Source: Oculatella sp. LEGE 06141 (GTDB taxonomy: Bacteria > Cyanobacteriota > Cyanobacteriia > Elainellales > Elainellaceae). From it: a stretch of 64,000 bases of DNA. Shown piece by piece: positions 29,471-38,570 of the stretch. The position numbers were made by a program, and so were the translations under genes. A model generated the notes under the pieces. It searched no databases. It was not told the DNA's origin and was given only the letters and a program-made list of their open reading frames with translations. Every line of letters begins with the position of its first letter. Position 1 is the first letter of the stretch. The DNA lies in NCBI RefSeq assembly GCF_015207605.1, contig NZ_JADEWO010000037.1, forward strand, positions 1 to 64,000, given 5' to 3'.

Positions 29471-29740
29471 ATGCCTCAAGCCCTGTTGTCTCATCCTGGA
29501 GCAGCGGATTCTCCAGCGTTTTGCCCGCCATCGACTCAGCCCGATCGCGACCCCTTGAAGCATTTGTTGATTGGGTCACCGCGTGCCATTCGGCAAACGA
29601 TTCACCTGTTACATAACCTGCGCTATGCCGAAGCAGGGCTGTGGAGTCCGCTGATTGCCATTCCCAATCAGCAATTGATTGTGACCCCCAATGACGGAGA
29701 GATGATGAGCTTGCTCATGCGATACATTCGTTTCGAGTAG
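29471..29740 (+). CDS. Small protein A of a three-member family
   Basis: The 89-residue protein has a variable N-terminus (about 25 residues, Ser/Pro-rich) and a conserved core: DRDPLKHLLIGSPRAIRQTI, HLLHNLRYAEAGLWSPLIAI, QQLIVTPNDG and MMSLLMRYI. The strand-helix-strand pattern suggests a small alpha/beta fold. The core is nearly identical to protein B at 47178 and clearly related to C at 59275. I have a memory of similar short proteins in cyanobacteria but know no function. ATG 29471 is set by the adjacent AAAGGAG and by alignment with copy B. A HIP1-based hairpin follows. Confidence 0.88.
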   Translation: MPQALLSHPGAADSPAFCPPSTQPDRDPLKHLLIGSPRAIRQTIHLLHNLRYAEAGLWSPLIAIPNQQLIVTPNDGEMMSLLMRYIRFE

Positions 29741-29750
29741 CGGCAAATTG

Positions 29751-29790
29751 GGGCGATCGCTTGATTCAATGAATAATTGAGCGATCGCCC
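29751..29790. terminator. Hairpin made of two HIP1 sites
   Basis: GGGCGATCGCT and AGCGATCGCCC pair over 11 bp around an 18-base loop, 10 nt after the stop of small protein A. T run is absent on the plus strand, so termination is only possible. Confidence 0.5.
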
Positions 29791-29940
29791 TGCTTCTAAT
29801 TTCGTTTGTCTGTCCCGCCGCTCTCGCTGCAATTCACCTTGACCTACAGAACAAGAGCCTCTACATCCGCGCCTGAAATGGCACTACTATATGCCCATTT
29901 ACGCAGAGACTCTGGGAACAAAAAATAGTACATACCCGTA

Positions 29941-29968
29941 TTAACACTGATCTTGGTAGGGGTATAAG
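29941..29968 (+). promoter_or_regulatory. Candidate promoter of the secretion operon
   Basis: TTAACA at 29941 and TATAAG at 29963 are spaced by 16 bases, about 90 nt upstream of the TpsB start. Confidence 0.45.
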
Positions 29969-30055
29969 ATTGGCGGGAACCCTAGAAACTAGCCGCTAGT
30001 TGCTGATCCTTCGGCGTAGTATGTGGCTCTACCTGAATGTATCCCTCTAACTATT

Positions 30056-32077
30056 ATGAACGTCCTTGATTTCCCGTGTCGCTTATCAGCCACCCGCTCT
30101 TTTATCTATCTTTGCTCACTGGCCAGTATTTTAGTCGTCGCGCCTGGAGCTGTTTACGGTTTTCAGGAACCCGACATGGCTCAAGACCTCGTTAAAGTTC
30201 ACCTGCCACATGATGCTGGAATTACTAAAGCAACTGAACAGAAAGACAGTGCTACCGAGCTACCAATTCAAGCATCCCGATTCCTGCCCACAGTAACGCT
30301 CCAACCGCAGACGCAAGCCGCAGAGCAGCAGGAGGTTCCTGCTTTGTCCATCCTGCCAGAGCAACCAGAGCAACTAGTCATTCCCGCTAATTTTCCCAGT
30401 GCCCCAGCCCAAATTGCACAAGATCCATTGGCTCCTGTATTGCGGCAAGACGCTGAACCACCCTCTGTAGCGCCTCTGCCAGACTTGGAAGCCCCTGTGC
30501 CTCTACCGCCACCTGGAGAACTGCTGCAACCGTCCCCTTCTGCCCCCATCATCCCACCCGGCACCCCTTCAGAAGACGTACCCGATACCATTACCGTAGA
30601 GCGATTTGAAGTCCTTGGCAGCACCGTTTTTAATGCAGCAGACTTTGAAGCCGTGACGGTTCCCTTCACGGGTCGTCCCCTGACATTTACAGAATTGTTT
30701 CAGGTTCGTAACGCTATTACTCAGCTTTATGTTGACCAGGGATATGTCACCTCTGGGGCTTACATTCCACCCCAAACGTTAAACGACGGTGTTGTTCAGA
30801 TCCAGGTTGTGGAGGGTCAACTAGAGGAGATCAATATCACGGGCAACCAGCGATTGCGCCCTGGCTATGTGCGGAGTCGGCTGGAGCTTGCTGCGGATGA
30901 ACCGCTGAATGTTGATAGTCTTCTGGAAGGGTTACAACTGCTGCAACTTGATCCGTTAATTGACACCATTTCGGCTGAGCTTGCTGCGGGTGTTCGCCCA
31001 GGAACCAGTGCGCTCAATGTTGAAATTAGCGAGGCTGATGCGTTTAGTGGTCAAATTGCGTTAGACAATGGGCGATCGCCAAGTGTAGGCAGCTTCCGGC
31101 GGCAGGCATCCCTGACTCATGCCAACTTGCTAGGGTTCGGAGACAGCTTGAGCATTGGCTATACCAATACAGATGGTAGCAATGGGGGAGATATCAGTTA
31201 CGCCATTCCCATTAATCCCCGCAACGGCACCCTGAGCTTCAGCGCTGGTTTTAGCGACAGTGAAATTATTGAAGAACCATTTGATGCACTGGATATTGAA
31301 TCAGAGTCTCGCTATTACGAGTTGACCTATCGCCAACCCATTGTGCAAACGCCGAGCGAAGAGTTTGCCCTTAGCTTAACGGCCTCTCGCCAGGAAAGCC
31401 AAAGTGAGTTTTTAGGAGACTTTGGCGATCCGCTTCCCTTCCCCTCCATTGGTGCTGATGATGAAGGCCGCACTCGGATTTCAGCAGTGCGGTTTGCTCA
31501 AGACTGGACGAGACGTGGAGAACGACAGGTATTTGCGGCGCGATCGCAATTTAGTCTTGGCCTGGATGCTCTAAACTCCACCGTTAGCAATGAAGGGCCA
31601 GATAGCCGCTTTTTTGCCTGGCGAGGTCAGGGACAGTGGGTTCGCCTGCTGGCGGAAGATACGCTGTTTGTGCTGCGTTCAGATTTGCAGCTCACTGGAG
31701 ATGAACTGGTGCCGCAGGAGCAGTTTGGCATTGGTGGGCAGCGAACCGTTCGAGGCTATCGGCAAGATCAACTGCTAACAGACAATGGCTTCTTAGCTTC
31801 AGCGGAGGTAAGGTTGCCAATCTTGAGGGCACCCAACATCGATAGCATTCTGCACATCGTTCCGTTTGTTGATTTTGGCATCGGTTGGAATAATGGCGAT
31901 CGCCCTGATCCCGATCCCAGAAGCCTCCTCTCAGCAGGGCTGGGGTTGCAGTGGCAGATGGGCGATCGCTTTTCTGCTCGCGTGGACTGGGGCATTCCCC
32001 TCATTAACGTCAGCTCAGAGGGAGATTCACTACAAGAGAATGGCCTACATTTCTCCCTTATTTTGAACCCTTTCTAA
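30056..32077 (+). CDS. Two-partner secretion outer-membrane transporter (TpsB, ShlB/FhaC/HecB family)
   Basis: ATG 30056 gives 673 residues with a signal peptide (SFIYLCSLASILVVAPGAVY). A Pro-rich linker of about 120 residues follows. The POTRA part shows ITVERFEVLGSTVFNAADFE, YVTSGAYIPPQTL, GVVQIQVVEGQLEEINI and a second repeat. The last 350 residues form the 16-strand barrel, with FGIGGQRTVRGYRQD, the conserved loop-6 RGY motif, and a final Phe. TpsB pores export partner TpsA proteins across the outer membrane. The two TpsA genes follow directly. Confidence 0.93.
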   Translation: MNVLDFPCRLSATRSFIYLCSLASILVVAPGAVYGFQEPDMAQDLVKVHLPHDAGITKATEQKDSATELPIQASRFLPTVTLQPQTQAAEQQEVPALSILPEQPEQLVIPANFPSAPAQIAQDPLAPVLRQDAEPPSVAPLPDLEAPVPLPPPGELLQPSPSAPIIPPGTPSEDVPDTITVERFEVLGSTVFNAADFEAVTVPFTGRPLTFTELFQVRNAITQLYVDQGYVTSGAYIPPQTLNDGVVQIQVVEGQLEEINITGNQRLRPGYVRSRLELAADEPLNVDSLLEGLQLLQLDPLIDTISAELAAGVRPGTSALNVEISEADAFSGQIALDNGRSPSVGSFRRQASLTHANLLGFGDSLSIGYTNTDGSNGGDISYAIPINPRNGTLSFSAGFSDSEIIEEPFDALDIESESRYYELTYRQPIVQTPSEEFALSLTASRQESQSEFLGDFGDPLPFPSIGADDEGRTRISAVRFAQDWTRRGERQVFAARSQFSLGLDALNSTVSNEGPDSRFFAWRGQGQWVRLLAEDTLFVLRSDLQLTGDELVPQEQFGIGGQRTVRGYRQDQLLTDNGFLASAEVRLPILRAPNIDSILHIVPFVDFGIGWNNGDRPDPDPRSLLSAGLGLQWQMGDRFSARVDWGIPLINVSSEGDSLQENGLHFSLILNPF

Positions 32078-32181
32078 AGCCTTGTATTTCATCCCATTGA
32101 GTACGGTCATCTGGAGGAAGCCCAACCCAGTTGGCTCACTCTTGCATCGTTCTAATTCTAATTCCAAGGATTATGGTTTCT

Positions 32182-34923
32182 ATGTATAAGGGTTTTTCGT
32201 GGGTATTCACCACTGTTTTTACAGTAGTGGCTTGTCTAACGGCTCAGGTAGGGCGAACTCAGGTCACTCCAGATGGCTCTCTCTCCACCGCTGTCACCTC
32301 AGTGGATGGGCGCAATTTTACAATTGATGCGGGCGATCGGGCTGGACGCAACTTATTCCATAGCTTCCGTGACTTCTCCGTTCCCAGGGGTGGTTCTGCT
32401 CTGTTCAACAATGCTCCTGATGTACAGAACATCTTTGGTCGTGTCACGGGTGGCAATGTTTCGAGTATTGATGGGCTGATTCGTGCCAATGGCAGTGCCA
32501 ACCTGTTTCTGCTTAATCCATCTGGAATATTGTTTGGTCCCAATGCATCACTGAATGTCGGTGGATCATTTGTTGGCACAACTGCTAACCAGGTTCGCTT
32601 TGCTGATGGCACTGCATTCCAGACTAGCAATTCTATGCCCTCGCCCTTACTCAGCATGAGTGCGCCAGTGGGGCTGCAACTCGGAGCCAATGCCGGGGCG
32701 ATTCACGTGCAGGGCACTCCAGCCGAGAACTTCCTTTTTCGAAATTTCTTTGGAACGTCACAAGTCTTTCAAGCTGAATCTGTAGCACTGGTAGCCAGCA
32801 AAATCGATGTGAATGAATCTACTCTATCCGTGCCAGACGGACGGGTTGAGTTGTGGGCGGTGCGAAATGCTGAAGTTGCCATGAATAACCAAACCGGATG
32901 GCAACTAGCTAGCCCTGCTGCTGCTGCCGATTGGGGAACAATTACACTGCGGCAAGCCTCGCTCATTGATACCACTGGAGTTTTCTTTAGCGCTGGGACG
33001 AATGGGGGAGCCATTAATATTCGGGCACGGGGACTAACGCTGAAGGGCGGTTCAGGCATCTCTTCTGGCACCGGAGCAAATGGGCAGGGACCGGGTATCA
33101 CCGTTCAAACGACAGAGTTTGTCAATCTGTTAGGCATCTCCAGTCCAGAAAATTATGCGACCCCTGGGATATTTACAAGCGCCTTTGGAAGTGGGGCTAG
33201 AGCAGGAGATATCACTATCGAAACAGAGCAGTTACGAATAGCGAATGGAGGTTGGCTTCAGTCCATCATTAACTTTGGCTTTGACCCTATCACGTTCATG
33301 CCTGCTCCTATTAACGACTCTACAAGTGGGAATATCACAGTTCGAGCCTCAGATGTGGAAGTGCGTGGATACAATCCATTCCCAATCAGCGGGTTCCAGT
33401 CTAGCTCTATCACCACTGTCATTACCGCTGGCAGTCGTAATGAGAGTGGAAGTATCAACATTGAGGCCGACCGGGTTCGCTTACTCAATGGCGGTCGCAT
33501 TACCTCCGATCTGCTCGGCTTCAGCTTTCCTGGTTTTGGTCAATTTATTACCACTGGGACGGCGGGAGATATTTCAATTCGGGCAACCGATCGCCTCGAA
33601 ATTTCAGGAGTAACACCGGGTGGAGTAACGGGTGCAATTAGTAGTTCAATTCAGCCGTTTGCAGAAGGTCGAGGCGGCAACATCTCGATCGACACAGGAC
33701 GGTTGCGGCTGTTCAACGGTGGCACTATCTCTAGCTCATTATCCGGTCGTGGTGAAGCAGGAAATATCGACATTCGGGCACGTGATGTTGCCGTTAGCGA
33801 TCCCGTCATCGATAGTGTTAGCCAACGGGTGAGTGGCATTACCACTGCTGTCGGTGAAGGTGCAGTGGGTCAGGGTGGGACGGTTGCGCTCAACGCTGAT
33901 CGCTTGCATGTCTTCAACGGCGGACAGATTACCTCATCCACCGCAGGCGATGGATCTGCTGGCAATGTCAACCTGCGTGTTAACACCATTGATGTACAGG
34001 GCATCTCTCGTCCCCTATCCGATGGTCGTCAGCTCCCCAGCACCATTACGGCATCCTCCACCACAGCGGCGGATGCGGGTTCAGTTAATATCACATCAGA
34101 TAGCTTGCGTGTTCGAGATGGCGCAACCGTCTCAGTTAGCAATACGGGTGCTGGCAACGCTGGCAACCTGAGAGTTACGGCGAATCGTATCCAACTTGAC
34201 AATAGAGGCAGCCTCCAGGCTGAAGTCAGTGCAGGCGATCAGGGTAACATCTTGCTGGATGTTGCCGATGCGGTTGTGTTACGTCGAGGCAGCCGCATCA
34301 CCGCCAACGCCAGTGGTGATTCCACTGGGGGCAATATCGCCATTAACACCCACTTCATCGTTGCGGTGAGTGATGAGAACAGCGATATCACGGCCAATGC
34401 GGAAAACAGTTTTGGTGGGCGGGTTTCGATTGATGCCACGGGTATCTTTGGCACCGAGTTTCGATCGCAGCTCACGCCCATGAGTGATATCACAGCCTCA
34501 TCTGGGTTGGGAGCCGCCTATAGTGGCACCGTAACTATCAGCAACCCCGATGTTGATCCGGGTTCCGATCTGGTGCAATTGCCAGAAAACGTCGTGGATG
34601 CGAGTAATCAAGTGGCAACGGGTTGTGGCGACTCTGCCAACAGTCGCTTTGTTGCCACCGGACGAGGTGGGATTCCGCTCAATCCGAATGAGCAGGTGTC
34701 CAGCGATCGCCCCTGGAGTGATGTACGTGATATCTCCGGCTTTGTGAACGCCGACCAGAACCATGCAACGATCACAGCCCCATCCCCAGCCACGACCGCT
34801 CAGATCACTGAGATCAATAGCTGGGTCAGAAACGTAAATGGGCAAGTGGAGTTAGTTGCAACGTCTCTTGCTCAAGCCCAAACGGTTGCTTCGGTAACCT
34901 GTTCGGTAGTTAGTGAGCATTGA
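32182..34923 (+). CDS. Filamentous-haemagglutinin-type exoprotein (TpsA 1)
   Basis: ATG 32182 fits AAGGA eleven bases upstream and matches the start of the paralogue; ATG 32173 is the alternative. A signal peptide (MYKGFSWVFTTVFTVVACLT) is followed by the TPS domain: GRNLFHSFRDFSVPRGGSAL, NIFGRVTGG, IDGLIRANGSANLFLLNPSG and ILFGPNASLNVGGSF. The middle is a long beta-helix of repeats (ITSSTAGDGSAGNVNLRV, INIRARGL). About 180 C-terminal residues are almost the same as in TpsA 2. It is likely secreted to the cell surface by the TpsB upstream; a role in adhesion or cell contact is inferred from the family. Confidence 0.92.
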   Translation: MYKGFSWVFTTVFTVVACLTAQVGRTQVTPDGSLSTAVTSVDGRNFTIDAGDRAGRNLFHSFRDFSVPRGGSALFNNAPDVQNIFGRVTGGNVSSIDGLIRANGSANLFLLNPSGILFGPNASLNVGGSFVGTTANQVRFADGTAFQTSNSMPSPLLSMSAPVGLQLGANAGAIHVQGTPAENFLFRNFFGTSQVFQAESVALVASKIDVNESTLSVPDGRVELWAVRNAEVAMNNQTGWQLASPAAAADWGTITLRQASLIDTTGVFFSAGTNGGAINIRARGLTLKGGSGISSGTGANGQGPGITVQTTEFVNLLGISSPENYATPGIFTSAFGSGARAGDITIETEQLRIANGGWLQSIINFGFDPITFMPAPINDSTSGNITVRASDVEVRGYNPFPISGFQSSSITTVITAGSRNESGSINIEADRVRLLNGGRITSDLLGFSFPGFGQFITTGTAGDISIRATDRLEISGVTPGGVTGAISSSIQPFAEGRGGNISIDTGRLRLFNGGTISSSLSGRGEAGNIDIRARDVAVSDPVIDSVSQRVSGITTAVGEGAVGQGGTVALNADRLHVFNGGQITSSTAGDGSAGNVNLRVNTIDVQGISRPLSDGRQLPSTITASSTTAADAGSVNITSDSLRVRDGATVSVSNTGAGNAGNLRVTANRIQLDNRGSLQAEVSAGDQGNILLDVADAVVLRRGSRITANASGDSTGGNIAINTHFIVAVSDENSDITANAENSFGGRVSIDATGIFGTEFRSQLTPMSDITASSGLGAAYSGTVTISNPDVDPGSDLVQLPENVVDASNQVATGCGDSANSRFVATGRGGIPLNPNEQVSSDRPWSDVRDISGFVNADQNHATITAPSPATTAQITEINSWVRNVNGQVELVATSLAQAQTVASVTCSVVSEH

Positions 34924-35078
34924 TAAATGCGATCGCTATTTTCTCCTTAGAAAGTATATGCGTGTATTTACTAGCGTAATGGTTTCCAGATTGGGAACTC
35001 TAACACGTAAAGCTGCTGAAGTTGGTGGTCAATCTCACCTCAGAATATCTGTTCTTCTATCTGACTATGTATCCGACT

Positions 35079-38000
35079 ATGTATAAAAGTTTCTTGTTGG
35101 CGTTAACGACTGCATTCGTATATGTAACGTGTTGTACGTCCCAGTCAGGACTAGCTCAGGTTACTTCAGATGGAACCTTGTCCACGACTATCACTTCACC
35201 CGACGGACGCAATTTCACAATTAATAATGGCGATCGGGCTGGAAACAATCTGTTCCATAGCTTTCGCGATTTCTCTGTTCCTACAGGTGGTTCTGCCTTC
35301 TTCAACAATGCTGCTGATGTGCAAAACATTTTCGGTCGCGTTACGGGTGGCAACATTTCTAATATTGATGGACTGATTCGTACTAATGGCAGTGCCAATT
35401 TGTTTTTGCTCAACCCCAGTGGAATTTTGTTTGGTCCTAATGCCAGATTAAACATTGGAGGCTCCTTTGTAGCCAGCACAGCCAATCATGTCCTCTTTGA
35501 TGATGGGGTGCAGTTTAATACGACCGGCGCTACAAAATCACCCTTATTGACCATGAGCGTGCCGATTGGGTTGCAGCTTAACTCGTCTTCAGAACCAATC
35601 ACAGTGCAGGGTAGTGGCTATAGATTATCAAGAGATCGATCAACATCTAGATATACCGTTAACAGTGCTTCTAATCTCAGGGTTGGTAGCGGTAACAATC
35701 TCGCTCTAATCGGCAATGGTGTGACGCTGAACGGTGGTAGAGTTTCAAGTCAGCAGGCTGGGCAAATAGAACTGGGCGGTGTCAACAACGGGATAGTAAA
35801 TTTCAATTTGGCGAACTGGGACTGGGATTATTCCAAAGTTTCGAGTTATGCCGATATTCAGCTCTCTCAAGCGCTCATTGATGCAATCACACCCGGTGGT
35901 GGCACGATTCACTTGCAGGGGAGGGATGTTTCCTTGCAGTCAGACTCACAGGTAGTGATTCAAAATCAGAGCGCTCAACCCGCTGGTGGAATTACTATTA
36001 ATGCTACCAGAACATTTACATCCAGTGGTACAACCGGGTCTACGCCGACCGGGTCATTTACATCTAGAGGTTCAATCAGGTCTACACCGAGGGGTAGCGG
36101 TGTGGTTGCAGAAAGCCTACTCGGACCTGCGGGAAATATCAACATAACTGGACAACAAGTTCTCTTCCGGGGTGGTAATGGACTGCAAGCATCTGGATTG
36201 CTAGCAGAGAGTAACAACATTCAGGTTACTGCGACAGATCTAATTTTGCTTGAGTCAGACCCTGACAATTTAACAGATGCCAGCGATATTGTTAATTTAG
36301 GACAAGGCAGTACGAACGCTGGAGATATTATTCTCACAACCGATCGACTGATGGTACGGAACGGTTCCAGTATCTCGACAATTTATAGGGGTGATGGTCA
36401 AGGTGGTGACATTTGGGTCAATGCTCGCGATGTACAGGTGCTGGGGAGTGGAAGCAACGCTCTTTTCGGCATTGGTTCGTACATCAGTTCTGGCACTATA
36501 GGAGCAGGGAATTCGGGCAATCTTACAATTAATGCTGAAACAGTAGCGGTTCGAGGTGGGGCACGCATCGATTCTTCCGCCACCTTCAACAATGGAAACG
36601 CTGGTAGTGTTGTCGTCAATGCCTCCGAATCAGTTGAAGTGACAGGTAGTGGCGATCCGAGGTTACGCAGTGCCATTATCTCCAGTGTAGATTCGTTGAA
36701 CGGTTTGTATAGTCCAGCAGGCAATGCTGGTAATGTCACTATCACTACACCCTCACTCACGATTAGCAACGGTGCGGAAGTGTCTGTTCGTAATGATGGT
36801 ACGGGGCAAGGCGGCACACTCGGCATTGAGGCAGACCGAATCTTCCTCGACCAGGGGCAGATCACAGCATCAACTCAGTCTGGTGACGGGGGTGATATAA
36901 ATTTGCGAATCGAAGGAGTACTGCTTGCTCGTCATGGCAGTTTGATCTCCGCAGAGTCTAGCGGTACGGGCGACGGTGGACATATTACGATCGCCGCTGA
37001 CAGGGTCAATCTTAGGAGTAATAGTCGCATCAGTACTCAAGCCCAAGGGTCAGGAAATGCGGGAACCCTTAATTTACAGGTGGGTCAGTTAGCGCTAAAT
37101 CGTGGACAAATTCAGGTTGAAAGCCAGGGAACTGGAAACGCAGGACGTTTAGCCATTCATGCCAACTCTGTACAACTGAACAATCGCAGCCTGATCAATG
37201 CTTCAACGCGAGTCGGACAGGGAGGCGATGTTCAATTACAAGTCCGCAACACTCTGCAACTGAACAATCAAAGCCAGATTCTAGCTAATGCTCAACGATC
37301 AGGACGAGGGGGTAATGTCAATATTGCAGCAACTAACATAGCCTTGCAGAACAGAAGCCAGATTTCCACTAATGCTCAAGGTACTGCCGTGGGAGGAGAA
37401 TTGTCTCTGGAGAGCGATCGCCTCTCGTTATTGAGCGGTTCGCAGATCACAGCTTCTACAACGGGAACAGGCAGAGCCGGTAGTCTTACCATTAACGCCA
37501 ATGATACGATTCGACTCAGTGGTAACAACACCCGTCTGGCGGCAACTTCTACCACCGATGCCGTTGCGGGTTCCATCCTGCTCCAAACGCCTGACCTGCA
37601 ACTGGACGATCGCGCTACCGTTTCTGTTAGTGGTCAAGGTCAAGGGGGGGCTGGAAACTTAACGGTACGCGCCAACACGATTCAACTGGATCGGCAAGCC
37701 GCGCTACGGGCAGATGTCGCAGGTGGAGATCAAGGCAATATCACGCTTCAGTCTGACACCCTGCTGCTGCGTCGTGGAAGTAGCATTAGCACCAACGCAA
37801 CCGGAACGGCAAGTGGCGGCAATATTGACATTGATAGCGATTTCATCATTGCTGTCAGTGGTGAAAACAGCGACATCACCGCTAATGCTGAAAACAGCTT
37901 TGGTGGACGCATCTCGATCGATGCCACAGGTATTTTTGGTACCGAGTTTCGATCGCAGCTTACACCAATGAGCGACATCACCGCTTCGTCTGGATTGGGA

Positions 38001-38450
38001 GCCGCCTACAGCGGCACAGTCACGATCAGTAACCCGGATGTTGATCCAGGTTCCAATGTAGTGAAACTGCCTGAGAACGTCGTCGATGCCAGCAATCAGG
38101 TTGCCACGGGGTGTGGCAATTATGCCAACAGTCGTTTTGTGGCGACCGGACGAGGTGGGATTCCGCTCAATCCAAGTGAGCAAGTGGCTAGCGATCGCCC
38201 CTGGAGTGACACCCGTGACCTGAGTGAGTTTGTGCATCAAGAGCAGGGTCGTATTGCCGAAACACCGGCAGTTCCAACTGCCGCTCCAACGGCTCAAATC
38301 ACTGAGATCACCGAGATCAATGGATGGGTGGTGAACGAGGAGGGGAAGGTAAACCTGGTTGCTGTTACACCTACTAACGAACCAACCTTTGAACATGCTA
38401 CTTGCTCAACAGAAAGTGGCTCTGGAGGAGGCGGGCGATCGCACTCCTAA
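35079..38450 (+). CDS. Filamentous-haemagglutinin-type exoprotein (TpsA 2)
   Basis: This 1123-residue paralogue starts at ATG 35079 with signal peptide MYKSFLLALTTAFVYVTCC. The TPS domain is again complete (NLFHSFRDFSVPTGGSAFFN, IFGRVTGGNIS, LFLLNPSGILFGPNARLNIG). The beta-helix is longer, with many turns of the form 'NRSQI-ANAQ-SGRGGNVNI'. The C-terminal region (FGGRISIDATGIFGTEFRSQ onward) matches TpsA 1 closely. This points to tandem duplication with divergence in the middle. It probably uses the same transporter. Confidence 0.92.
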   Translation: MYKSFLLALTTAFVYVTCCTSQSGLAQVTSDGTLSTTITSPDGRNFTINNGDRAGNNLFHSFRDFSVPTGGSAFFNNAADVQNIFGRVTGGNISNIDGLIRTNGSANLFLLNPSGILFGPNARLNIGGSFVASTANHVLFDDGVQFNTTGATKSPLLTMSVPIGLQLNSSSEPITVQGSGYRLSRDRSTSRYTVNSASNLRVGSGNNLALIGNGVTLNGGRVSSQQAGQIELGGVNNGIVNFNLANWDWDYSKVSSYADIQLSQALIDAITPGGGTIHLQGRDVSLQSDSQVVIQNQSAQPAGGITINATRTFTSSGTTGSTPTGSFTSRGSIRSTPRGSGVVAESLLGPAGNINITGQQVLFRGGNGLQASGLLAESNNIQVTATDLILLESDPDNLTDASDIVNLGQGSTNAGDIILTTDRLMVRNGSSISTIYRGDGQGGDIWVNARDVQVLGSGSNALFGIGSYISSGTIGAGNSGNLTINAETVAVRGGARIDSSATFNNGNAGSVVVNASESVEVTGSGDPRLRSAIISSVDSLNGLYSPAGNAGNVTITTPSLTISNGAEVSVRNDGTGQGGTLGIEADRIFLDQGQITASTQSGDGGDINLRIEGVLLARHGSLISAESSGTGDGGHITIAADRVNLRSNSRISTQAQGSGNAGTLNLQVGQLALNRGQIQVESQGTGNAGRLAIHANSVQLNNRSLINASTRVGQGGDVQLQVRNTLQLNNQSQILANAQRSGRGGNVNIAATNIALQNRSQISTNAQGTAVGGELSLESDRLSLLSGSQITASTTGTGRAGSLTINANDTIRLSGNNTRLAATSTTDAVAGSILLQTPDLQLDDRATVSVSGQGQGGAGNLTVRANTIQLDRQAALRADVAGGDQGNITLQSDTLLLRRGSSISTNATGTASGGNIDIDSDFIIAVSGENSDITANAENSFGGRISIDATGIFGTEFRSQLTPMSDITASSGLGAAYSGTVTISNPDVDPGSNVVKLPENVVDASNQVATGCGNYANSRFVATGRGGIPLNPSEQVASDRPWSDTRDLSEFVHQEQGRIAETPAVPTAAPTAQITEITEINGWVVNEEGKVNLVAVTPTNEPTFEHATCSTESGSGGGGRSHS

Positions 38451-38570
38451 CTGTTCTACCTACGTTGAGGGTGTTGGTATCTCCGGCGCAATTCACCCAA
38501 CGTTGAATCACGATCGCAGCCACTATTTGTCTATTTGTGCCTCTAAAATCAGCCTACCTGGTAATTTTCT

